Below are positions 1 to 5,143 of a stretch of DNA of 5,143 bases, piece after piece (the stretch's first letter is position 1; every line of letters starts with the position of its first letter). Origin of the DNA: Candidatus Omnitrophota bacterium (GTDB lineage Bacteria; Omnitrophota; Gorgyraeia; 2-01-FULL-45-10); contig JAUYDB010000110.1 of assembly GCA_030691985.1 (NCBI GenBank), positions 1-5,143 of the forward strand, read 5' to 3'. Made by a program: the position numbers and the translations under genes. The notes beneath the pieces are model-generated. The model did not search any database. It was not told the DNA's origin and worked only from the letters and a program-made list of their open reading frames with translations.

Positions 1-822
1 GAATTCTCATCGCACATTGACGGCGCAAAACACTTTCTCACGCCGGAAAGAGCGGTAGAAATTCAGGAGATACTCGGAAGCGACATCATGATGACGCTCG
101 ACGAATGCGTTCATTATCCGGTGCCGAGAGATTACGTAGAGCAATCGCTTGCGATGACGACAAGGTGGGCGCGGAGATCGAAGAAACACTATGAACGAAC
201 AATCCAACAATCCAACAATCCAACAATCCAACAATTGTTATTCGGCATAGTGCAGGGAAGCACGTATCTGGACTTGCGTAAGAGGGCGGTCAGTGATTTG
301 CTCGAAATCGGATTTGACGGATATGCTATCGGAGGCGTGAGCGTAGGCGAGGGGCAGGACCTTATTTACGAAGTAGCTGACTATACGGCGTCATTATTGC
401 CGGAAGCAAAGGCGCGGTATCTTATGGGGTTGGGGATGCCTTCGGATATATTGGAGGCGATCGCGAGCGGCATAGACATGTTCGACTGTGTCGTTCCTAC
501 GAGGAACGGCAGAAACGGCCAGGCATTTACCTGGGGCGGCGATCTGCAGCTTAGAAACGCTAAATACAAGGAAGACTTTTATCCGATAGACGAGGCCTGC
601 GGATGCTATGCCTGCAGGACTTATACACGCGCCTATATAAGGCATCTGTTCAATACCGAGGAACTGCTGGGGCTTCGCCTTGTATCATTGCATAATATAT
701 GTTTTTATGTTAAACTTATGGAATTATCGCGCCAGGCGATAAGAGAGGATAGGTTCGATAAATTCAAGGATGAATTTGTAAAGGGGTATAACCATGACAA
801 GAAAAGGAGAGTGATGTTATGA
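1..822 (+). CDS. tgt: Queuine/preQ1 tRNA-guanine transglycosylase, 5'-truncated by the window edge
   Basis: The reading frame is open from base 1 and gives the last 273 residues; by-eye comparison with the 375-residue E. coli enzyme suggests about 109 N-terminal residues are missing. Tgt exchanges guanine-34 for preQ1 in tRNAs with GUN anticodons, the committed tRNA step of queuosine synthesis, in the cytosol. Visible landmarks are the substrate-binding aspartate in TLDEC (codon 100-102, E. coli D143), FGIVQGS, the nucleophile in DMFDCV (codon 484-486, E. coli D264), PTRNGRNG, and a zinc site made of CGCYAC (cysteine codons 598, 604 and 613) plus the histidine in LHN (codon 691). The loop before FGIVQGS is about 7 residues longer than in E. 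coli and is encoded by an 8-bp tandem repeat. The stop overlaps the yajC start. Identification is secure; whether the missing 5' end is intact cannot be seen. Confidence 0.97.
   Translation, partial: EFSSHIDGAKHFLTPERAVEIQEILGSDIMMTLDECVHYPVPRDYVEQSLAMTTRWARRSKKHYERTIQQSNNPTIQQLLFGIVQGSTYLDLRKRAVSDLLEIGFDGYAIGGVSVGEGQDLIYEVADYTASLLPEAKARYLMGLGMPSDILEAIASGIDMFDCVVPTRNGRNGQAFTWGGDLQLRNAKYKEDFYPIDEACGCYACRTYTRAYIRHLFNTEELLGLRLVSLHNICFYVKLMELSRQAIREDRFDKFKDEFVKGYNHDKKRRVML
198..236 (+). repeat. 8-bp tandem repeat inside tgt (AACAATCC, 4 full units plus a partial fifth)
   Basis: Four exact copies of AACAATCC (198-205, 206-213, 214-221, 222-229) are followed by AACAATT at 230-236. The unit is not a multiple of three, so the encoded peptide repeats every 24 bp: TIQQSNNP followed by TIQQ. 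It lies in the variable surface loop between the helix ending SKKHYER and the conserved LLFGIVQGS strand, which explains how it can be tolerated. The frame is kept at the present copy number; gain or loss of one or two units would shift it. Confidence 0.95.
805..810 (+). promoter_or_regulatory. Ribosome binding site of yajC, within the end of tgt
   Basis: AGGAGA lies 8 nt before the ATG at 819 and inside the last codons of tgt. It supports the ATG at 819 as the yajC start and gives an independent initiation signal alongside the stop/start overlap. Confidence 0.85.
819..822 (+). promoter_or_regulatory. ATGA stop/start overlap coupling tgt and yajC
   Basis: The yajC ATG (819-821) overlaps the tgt TGA (820-822). 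This arrangement is typical of translational coupling and implies that both genes share a transcript. A consequence is that a frameshift in tgt, for example in its repeat, could also reduce yajC translation. Confidence 0.85.
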
Positions 823-1100
823 ACGCAGGCTCGAATCCGTTATTAAACTTAATGCCGGTAATATTGATATTTATAGTATTCTATTTTCTTCTGATCAGGC
901 CGCAGAAGAAAACTCAGGAAGAGCACAAGAAGATGATAGCGGCCCTGAAGAAGAACGACGAGGTTGTAACCTCGGGAGGAATTCACGGCACTATCATGAA
1001 TGTAAAAGAAGATACGGTCACCCTGAAGGTCGATGACAACGTGAAGGTAGAGGTCCAGAAGAACAGCATATCTACGATGAGGCGGAAGGCGTCGGAGTAG
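819..1100 (+). CDS. yajC: Sec translocon accessory subunit YajC
   Basis: This 93-residue protein has the classic YajC plan: a short N-terminus (MNAGSNPLLN), one hydrophobic segment at about residues 9-26 (LMPVILIFIVFYFLLI), the conserved RPQKK motif at 27-31, and a small soluble domain containing NDEVVTSGGIHGTI and a charged C-terminal tail. It is slightly shorter than E. coli YajC (110 aa). YajC associates with SecD and SecF in the inner membrane as part of the holotranslocon. It is not essential in E. coli and its exact activity is unsettled. The start is fixed by AGGAGA at 805-810 and by the overlap with the tgt stop. The gene sits between tgt and secDF as in many bacteria. Nothing is truncated. 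Confidence 0.96.
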   Translation: MNAGSNPLLNLMPVILIFIVFYFLLIRPQKKTQEEHKKMIAALKKNDEVVTSGGIHGTIMNVKEDTVTLKVDDNVKVEVQKNSISTMRRKASE

Positions 1101-1102
1101 GA

Positions 1103-1137
1103 TCGCAGTCCGTTGTCCGCAGTCCGTTGTCCGTTGA
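1103..1137 (-). repeat. Heptad tandem repeat array, left arm (minus-strand unit ACAACGG)
   Basis: On the + strand the units are TCGCAGT, CCGTTGT, CCGCAGT, CCGTTGT and CCGTTGA (1103-1137), a strict 7-bp period. Read on the minus strand they are ACAACGG/ACTGCGG variants. The array begins two bases after the yajC stop. It is the left arm of the inverted repeat at 1108-1185. Confidence 0.88.
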
Positions 1138-1185
1138 TCGTACGAGTATTCACGGACGATGGACGACGGACGATGGACGACGGAC
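1108..1185 (+). other. Long imperfect inverted repeat / potential RNA hairpin between yajC and secDF
   Basis: The 34-nt arm 1108-1141 pairs with 1152-1185 across a 10-nt loop (1142-1151). By hand count there are 25 Watson-Crick pairs, 6 G-U pairs and 3 mismatches (1120/1173, 1121/1172, 1137/1156). It is formed by two heptad arrays facing each other. Three further pairs (1103-1105 with 1188-1190) extend the base. No U-tract follows, so it does not look like an intrinsic terminator. It could slow RNase decay, separate yajC from secDF expression, or simply be a by-product of the repeats. It lies entirely upstream of the secDF ribosome binding site and does not occlude it. Confidence 0.7.
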
Positions 1186-1190
1186 GACGA
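1149..1190 (+). repeat. Heptad tandem repeat array, right arm (unit ACGAYGG)
   Basis: After TTCACGG (1149-1155), units ACGATGG, ACGACGG, ACGATGG, ACGACGG and ACGACGA run from 1156 to 1190 with a perfect 7-bp period. The units alternate between ATGG and ACGG endings, which suggests that a 14-bp dimer was duplicated. The core matches that of the left array read on the opposite strand. The array ends about 13 nt before the secDF ribosome binding site. Confidence 0.9.
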
Positions 1191-1203
1191 GACTTGCTAT
1201 AAC

Positions 1204-1209
1204 AAGGAG
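1204..1209 (+). promoter_or_regulatory. Ribosome binding site that decides the secDF start
   Basis: AAGGAG stands 7 nt before the ATG at 1217, ideal spacing. It favours 1217 over the upstream in-frame TTG at 1127, which would translate the heptad repeats into a non-conserved, arginine- and threonine-rich leader. Confidence 0.88.
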
Positions 1210-1216
1210 AACGAGG

Positions 1217-3448
1217 ATGAACAAGAATCTGCAGTGGAAGTTATTGGGGATAATAATTATCGCGATAGTTTCCATCTGCTTGATATGGCCGCCTTTTACG
1301 GTCAAGGACAAGGATGGCAAAGTTGTCCAAAAAGGCAAGATAAACCTGGGCCTCGACCTGCAGGGCGGCATGCACGTTGTATTGAGGGTTGATACCGCGA
1401 AGCTTCCGCTCGATGCCAAAAAGGACGCGCTTGATAGGGCCATCGAGATTATCCGCAACAGGATCGACCAGTTCGGTGTCGGTGAAATGTCCATCCAGAG
1501 GCAGGGTAAGGACAGGATAATAGCGCAGCTTCCGGGAGTTACCGACAGGGAGAGGGCCCTTGAAATCATCGGTAAAACCGCGCATCTCGAGTTCAAATTA
1601 GTATCAGACAATGTTGAGGACATGAAGAAAGCCGTCAATAATGAGGCGATCGAAGGTTATGAGCTGAAACATCTAGAAGGCGAGCGAGCCGGCCGCGAAG
1701 GGCTTCTGGTCGCAAAGGACGCAGCCCTTACAGGCGACGCAATCGTCGATGCCAAGACAGAATTCAGCTCGAGCGGTTTCGGCGAGCCGTATGTGTCGCT
1801 GACCCTCGATTCGAAAGGCGCTAAAGTTTTTGCTGATGTGACGGCCGCGAACATAGGCAAGAGGCTCGCCATAGTCCTCGATGGAAAGGTTGTATCTGCC
1901 CCGGTCATCCGCGAGGCGATCCCTTCGGGGCAGGCGCAGATATCCGGCAGTTTCACCGTAGATCAGGCAAACGACCTCGCGGTAATACTGAGGGCCGGCG
2001 CGCTGCCTGCGCCGGTTGTGGTCGAAGAGGAGAGGACGGTGGGGCCCCTTCTCGGCGCGGATTCGATCAGAAGCGGCATCCGCGCCACGTTGATCGGGGG
2101 GTTGCTCGTATTCATCTTTATGCTTGTATACTACCGGTTGGCAGGGTTGATTGCGAATTTCGCGCTGGCGCTGAACCTTCTTTTGATCCTGGCATGCCTG
2201 GCCATTTTTAAAGGCACTTTAACTTTACCCGGCATAGCCGGCTTGATCCTGACTATCGGCATGTCGGTTGACGCCAACGTCCTCATTTATGAGAGGATAC
2301 GCGAGGAGCTGCGGCTCGGTAAGTCGCTGCGGGCGGCTATCGCGGCCGGTTATCACAGGGCATTTTCGGCGATCATGGACTCGAACCTGACGACTATAGT
2401 TGCCGCGGCCCTCATATTTAAATTCGGCACAGGCCCTATAAGAGGCTTTGCCATAACGCTGACGATAGGACTTTTGGCAAACCTCTTCACGGCCGTAACG
2501 TGCACAAGAGCGATATTTGAGCTTTTGTGCGACCAGTTTGATCTCTCCAAGCTTAATATGATGCAGATATTCCCGGAGACGCACATAGATTTTATAAAAA
2601 GACGAAAAGTTTGCTACGCGATTTCCGCAATAATTATAATAGCAGGACTCGCTATATTCGCGTCTCGTGGAGAGAAAAATTTTGGCGTCGACTTCTCCGG
2701 CGGGACGCTCCAGCAGTTTATGTTTGAAAAGGCTGTTAAAGTGGATGACGTCCGGCGCGTGTTGAAAGAGATGGGATTCGGCAACGCTTCGCTGCAGCAA
2801 TACGGCGACCCTAAGGAGATCATTGTAAGGACCCAGAAAGATATAACCAAAGAACTGAACGCGACATTCAAAGAGAAGTTTAAAGACAATCCATTCCAGA
2901 TGTTGAGGGTTGAGACCGTCGGTCCCGCCGTGGGCAGGAACCTGAGGCAAAGCGCGGTGATGAGCCTTCTCCTGGGCATTGCGGGCATACTTATCTATGT
3001 TATGTTCAGGTTTAATCTTAAATATGCCTTCGCCGGCGTCATAGCGCTGTTCCATGATGTGTTTATAGCGGTCGGAGCGTTGGCGCTCACAGGAAGGCAA
3101 TTCGACCTTACGATCGTAGCCGCGCTTCTTACAATAGCCGGCTATTCCATAAACGACACCATAGTAATATTTGACAGAATACGGGAAAATTTAAGGATCG
3201 TCAAAAAAGGCAGCTTTCTAGAAATAGTAAACCTTAGCGTGAATCAGACGTTGGGCAGAACCATATTGACCTCAGGCGTCACTATGCTTGTCGTGATGGC
3301 GTTATTATTCCAGGGAGGCGAGGTGCTTAACGATTTTGCTTTCTGCCTGTTTATAGGGTTTATCTCGGGAGTGTACTCGACGGTATATATAGCCAGTCCG
3401 TTAATAATATCATGGCAGAAAAAAACTGCCGTAAAAACGAAGAGATAG
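1217..3448 (+). CDS. secDF: Protein translocase subunit SecDF (SecD-SecF fusion)
   Basis: This 743-residue protein (B. subtilis SecDF is about 737) joins SecD and SecF, the proton-driven membrane partners of SecYEG that help pull substrates out on the far side of the membrane. The SecD half has TM1 at about 8-26, the motif LGLDLQGG at 44-51, an exported P1 domain to about 285, then five TMs. TM4 carries D352 in GMSVDANV (compare Thermus D340). The SecF half starts near 448-462 (NMMQIF...IDFIKRRK), with TM7 at about 466-482, GVDFSGG at 490-496, a second exported domain to about 575, and five more TMs. AGYSINDTIVIFDR holds D647 and LGRTILTS holds R681, matching Thermus D637 and R671, the proton-path residues. 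All key residues are therefore present. ATG 1217 has a good ribosome site. An ATGATG at 2558-2563 may mark the ancestral SecF start, but it has no Shine-Dalgarno sequence. Confidence 0.97.
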   Translation: MNKNLQWKLLGIIIIAIVSICLIWPPFTVKDKDGKVVQKGKINLGLDLQGGMHVVLRVDTAKLPLDAKKDALDRAIEIIRNRIDQFGVGEMSIQRQGKDRIIAQLPGVTDRERALEIIGKTAHLEFKLVSDNVEDMKKAVNNEAIEGYELKHLEGERAGREGLLVAKDAALTGDAIVDAKTEFSSSGFGEPYVSLTLDSKGAKVFADVTAANIGKRLAIVLDGKVVSAPVIREAIPSGQAQISGSFTVDQANDLAVILRAGALPAPVVVEEERTVGPLLGADSIRSGIRATLIGGLLVFIFMLVYYRLAGLIANFALALNLLLILACLAIFKGTLTLPGIAGLILTIGMSVDANVLIYERIREELRLGKSLRAAIAAGYHRAFSAIMDSNLTTIVAAALIFKFGTGPIRGFAITLTIGLLANLFTAVTCTRAIFELLCDQFDLSKLNMMQIFPETHIDFIKRRKVCYAISAIIIIAGLAIFASRGEKNFGVDFSGGTLQQFMFEKAVKVDDVRRVLKEMGFGNASLQQYGDPKEIIVRTQKDITKELNATFKEKFKDNPFQMLRVETVGPAVGRNLRQSAVMSLLLGIAGILIYVMFRFNLKYAFAGVIALFHDVFIAVGALALTGRQFDLTIVAALLTIAGYSINDTIVIFDRIRENLRIVKKGSFLEIVNLSVNQTLGRTILTSGVTMLVVMALLFQGGEVLNDFAFCLFIGFISGVYSTVYIASPLIISWQKKTAVKTKR

Positions 3449-3451
3449 AGG
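3447..3451 (+). promoter_or_regulatory. Weak, distant ribosome binding site of the CDF gene
   Basis: AGAGG overlaps the secDF stop codon (3446-3448) and lies 12 nt before the GTG at 3464, longer than the usual 5-9 nt. No other purine-rich sequence is closer. An in-frame stop at 3446 rules out an upstream start, and the next in-frame ATG would delete the first membrane segment. GTG is therefore kept despite the poor site. Confidence 0.5.
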
Positions 3452-3463
3452 CGTCTTGATAAA

Positions 3464-4336
3464 GTGGCAGCCATAGACGGATACGCGCGCGCTGAGAGAG
3501 GGTCCGTTGTAGGTTTTGTTGTCAACGGCCTTCTTTTTTTGATTAAAATATTCGCTGGTATAGCGGGCCATTCCAACGCGATGATTGCGGATGCGCTCGA
3601 TACGCTGGGCGATACCATGACCTCCGCCGGCATGCTCGTCGGATTTAAGATCGCCAAGAGGCCGGCCGATCCGGAGCATCCTTACGGGCATGGCAAGGCG
3701 GAATCGATCGTCGCGAAACTGCTCGCCGTCTTCCTGATCGCGCTGGGCGTGAAGGTCGCGTATAATTCCATGCATGTTATGCTATCTCACCGGATATATA
3801 TCCCGGGCAGGATAGCGCTTGTCGCCGCCATCGTTTCAATAATAGTGAAACTGGGGCTCTTCCAATATACAAATTTACTCGGCAAGAAGATTTCGAGCAC
3901 CGCGATGACTGTATATTCCTGGAATATCGCCTCTGATGTCTTCTCGTCTTTAGCGGCCCTCGTGGGTATTGCAGGGGCTCGCATGGGTTTCCCGTTACTC
4001 GATCCTGTCGCGGCTTTCATATTGTCAATACTGGTAATACGAACAGGCGTCGAAGGGTTCCACAGGGCATATGATGAATTGATGGACGGCGCGCCGGCCA
4101 AGAGCGTCATAAGCGGCATAAAGAAGATTGCCTTAATGAATAAGGACGTATTGGCTATAAATGACATCAAGGTGCGGAAGATGGGCCTCGATCTCATGGT
4201 AGATATGACGATAGCCGTAGACAAGCATATGTCAGTCGAGACGGGGCACCGCGTTACCGACATCGTACGGGATGATATCCTGAAAAAAGTTCCGATGGCG
4301 AAAGAAGTGTTTATCCACGTCGAACCGTTCAAGTGA
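3464..4336 (+). CDS. Cation diffusion facilitator (CDF) family metal efflux transporter with atypical metal sites
   Basis: This 290-residue protein matches the CDF fold: six TMs (about 14-34, 37-60, 83-105, 115-135, 150-172, 180-197) and a cytosolic domain from about 205 ending in FIHVEP. CDF proteins are dimeric antiporters that export divalent metals for protons. Compared by eye with E. coli YiiP, transport site A has D46 and D50 in TM2 (LDTLGD), but N154 and D158 in TM5 (WNIASD), where zinc transporters have HxxxD. The interface site is intact: D69, H72 and H76 in ADPEHPYGHGKAE. In the cytosolic site, YiiP H232 and H248 align with N233 and T249, and D285 with E287, while H262 and H285 remain. 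The substrate is thus uncertain; Mn or Fe is plausible and zinc less so. It starts with GTG 15 bp after secDF, probably in the same transcript. No metal-responsive operator is visible. Confidence 0.93.
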   Translation: MAAIDGYARAERGSVVGFVVNGLLFLIKIFAGIAGHSNAMIADALDTLGDTMTSAGMLVGFKIAKRPADPEHPYGHGKAESIVAKLLAVFLIALGVKVAYNSMHVMLSHRIYIPGRIALVAAIVSIIVKLGLFQYTNLLGKKISSTAMTVYSWNIASDVFSSLAALVGIAGARMGFPLLDPVAAFILSILVIRTGVEGFHRAYDELMDGAPAKSVISGIKKIALMNKDVLAINDIKVRKMGLDLMVDMTIAVDKHMSVETGHRVTDIVRDDILKKVPMAKEVFIHVEPFK

Positions 4337-4343
4337 AGTTCCA

Positions 4344-4378
4344 CCTACGGTAAACGGTACGCGGTCAACGGTAAACGC
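4344..4378 (+). repeat. Heptad tandem repeat array in the CDF-recJ gap (unit about TAAACGG)
   Basis: Units CCTACGG, TAAACGG, TACGCGG, TCAACGG and TAAACGC occupy 4344-4378 with a 7-bp period. CGG at positions 5-7 is constant except in the last unit, and TCAACGG differs by one base from the ACAACGG unit of the array at 1103-1137. The array starts 7 bases after the CDF stop and fills about half of the 67-bp gap before recJ. No strong hairpin is formed by this array alone. Confidence 0.82.
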
Positions 4379-4403
4379 AGCGTTATGCATTAGACAGATT
4401 ATT

Positions 4404-5143
4404 ATGCGAAAGATATGGAGAATCAAAGACCCTGACCCTGCCATCCAAAATGAGCTCTCATCCGCATTGAATATCTCGAAGATAACGGCTCAGATCCTCG
4501 CGAACCGCGGCATAAATAATCCGCAGGCCGCCGCTGAATTTATGAAATGTTCTCTCTCATCATGCCATGATCCGTTTATGCTAAAGGATATGGACAAGGC
4601 CGTTTTCAGGATAAGAAAGGCGATTGCCGCGTCCGAACCTATTCTTGTCTACGGAGATTATGACGCTGATGGGATGACCGGCGTCGCGGTCCTTTACTCG
4701 GCCCTGAAGAATTTGGGCGCGAACGCCGCTACCTATATACCTAACCGCCTGGAAGAGGGATATGGGCTTAACCTCGGGGCGGTAAAAAAGGCCCAAAAAA
4801 ACGGCGTAGCGCTTATAATTACCGTTGATTGCGGCATAACCTCTTTTAAAGAAGTTGACTACGCGAATTCCTTAGGTTTAGACGTAATCATTACAGACCA
4901 CCACGAGATCCTGGAATCGAGAGTGCCTTTCGCGTATGCTGTCATAAACCCCCTTCAAGGAGATTGTAAATATCCGTTCAAGCATCTGGCCGGAGTGGGA
5001 ATCGTATATAAGCTTACAAAGGCCATTTATGATGAGAGGCCATTTTTCGCGGAGGACTTTCTCGACCTCGTGAGCCTTGGCACTGTCGCGGATGTCGCGC
5101 CGCTTGTCGGAGAGAACAGGATTTTGACCAAACACGGCCTCAC
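4404..5143 (+). CDS. recJ: Single-stranded-DNA-specific exonuclease RecJ, 3'-truncated by the window edge
   Basis: The first 246 residues are present; RecJ proteins are usually about 560-580 residues, so the DHHA1 and OB-fold parts lie beyond the window. RecJ degrades single-stranded DNA 5' to 3' with Mn or Mg and acts in RecF-pathway recombination, mismatch repair and base excision repair. The opening MRKIWRIKDPDP is typical of RecJ. The DHH phosphoesterase motifs are all present: GDYDADGMTG (residues 84-93), TVDCGIT (140-146), ITDHHE (163-168) and GTVADVAPL (226-234), giving metal ligands D87, D89, D142, H166 and D230 by family analogy. PNRLEEGYGLN (113-123) is the conserved substrate-side segment. 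The start ATG at 4404 has no clear Shine-Dalgarno sequence, but the N-terminus fits the family. The gene lies 67 bp after the CDF gene; secDF and recJ are also close neighbours in Firmicutes. Confidence 0.96.
   Translation, partial: MRKIWRIKDPDPAIQNELSSALNISKITAQILANRGINNPQAAAEFMKCSLSSCHDPFMLKDMDKAVFRIRKAIAASEPILVYGDYDADGMTGVAVLYSALKNLGANAATYIPNRLEEGYGLNLGAVKKAQKNGVALIITVDCGITSFKEVDYANSLGLDVIITDHHEILESRVPFAYAVINPLQGDCKYPFKHLAGVGIVYKLTKAIYDERPFFAEDFLDLVSLGTVADVAPLVGENRILTKHGL

Noticed and set aside
1..6. EcoRI site at the very start of the window as a cloning junction
   Set aside because: GAATTC also occurs inside the window (for example near 979, 1760 and 4865), and the tgt frame reads straight through the first base. 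It gives no evidence of a chimera.
1103..1190. CRISPR array
   Set aside because: The units are 7 bp with no spacers, far below CRISPR repeat lengths, and no cas gene is present.
1127..1216. N-terminal extension of SecDF from a TTG at 1127 (30 extra residues)
   Set aside because: It would translate the heptad repeats into an Arg/Thr/Asp-rich leader before TM1 with no ribosome site at the TTG. ATG 1217 has AAGGAG at ideal spacing and gives a normal SecD N-terminus.
1159..1392. Overlapping + strand frame starting in the right heptad array, considered as a SecM/VemP-like arrest peptide controlling secDF
   Set aside because: It has no Shine-Dalgarno sequence, no signal or hydrophobic segment and no recognisable arrest motif, and it runs deep into secDF in another frame. 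It is a shadow of the real gene.
2225..3100. Long minus-strand open frame (291 codons) opposite secDF, and similar ones at 3787-4344 and 1150-1638
   Set aside because: They are antisense to well-conserved coding sequence, lack ribosome sites and show no recognisable domain. They follow from codon bias of the sense genes.
3531..3541. Run of seven T as a terminator
   Set aside because: It lies inside the CDF coding sequence (encoding LLFLIK in TM1) and no GC-rich hairpin precedes it.
4372..4386. Small palindrome AACGCAGCGTT before recJ as an operator or terminator
   Set aside because: The arms are five bases with a one-base centre, it overlaps the end of the heptad array, and no U-tract follows. 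It is most likely chance.

Overview
The window reads as a compact bacterial chromosome segment with every gene on the + strand. The order is tgt (5' end outside the window), yajC, a fused secDF, a cation diffusion facilitator (CDF) transporter gene, and recJ (3' end outside the window). The tgt-yajC-secD-secF order is widespread in bacteria. The SecD-SecF fusion and a nearby recJ recall the Firmicutes arrangement, so the cluster combines features of both layouts. Base composition is moderate, start codons are mostly ATG with good Shine-Dalgarno sequences, and tandem short repeats fill the gaps. From memory of similar contigs this would suit an uncultivated lineage such as Candidatus Omnitrophica, but that is an impression and the sequence alone does not prove the phylum.

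Layout: 1-822 is the C-terminal 273 residues of tRNA-guanine transglycosylase, with its catalytic aspartate and zinc site. Its stop codon overlaps the ATG of yajC (819-1100). A 116-bp gap (1101-1216) is mostly filled by two opposed arrays of a 7-bp repeat that can fold into one long hairpin. SecDF (1217-3448, 743 aa, about 12 membrane segments) follows. After 15 bp comes the CDF transporter (3464-4336, GTG start). A 67-bp gap holds a third array of related 7-bp units, and then recJ begins at 4404 and runs off the window with all four of its DHH-domain motifs present.

YajC and SecDF are the ancillary membrane components of the Sec translocon and probably come from one transcript with tgt. The CDF and recJ genes have no obvious mechanistic link to secretion but lie in the same orientation with small gaps. 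I see no RNA gene, insertion sequence, CRISPR array, prophage or convincing terminator, and no gene-free stretch longer than 116 bp.

I do not find a new multi-gene system. The unusual content is: (i) short tandem repeats, one 8-bp array inside the tgt reading frame and three 7-bp arrays sharing a core of roughly ACRACGG in both sizeable intergenic gaps; (ii) a hairpin between yajC and secDF whose imperfections are largely G-U compatible on the sense strand; and (iii) a CDF transporter with asparagine at a metal-ligand position where zinc transporters have histidine, and with a degenerate cytosolic metal site.
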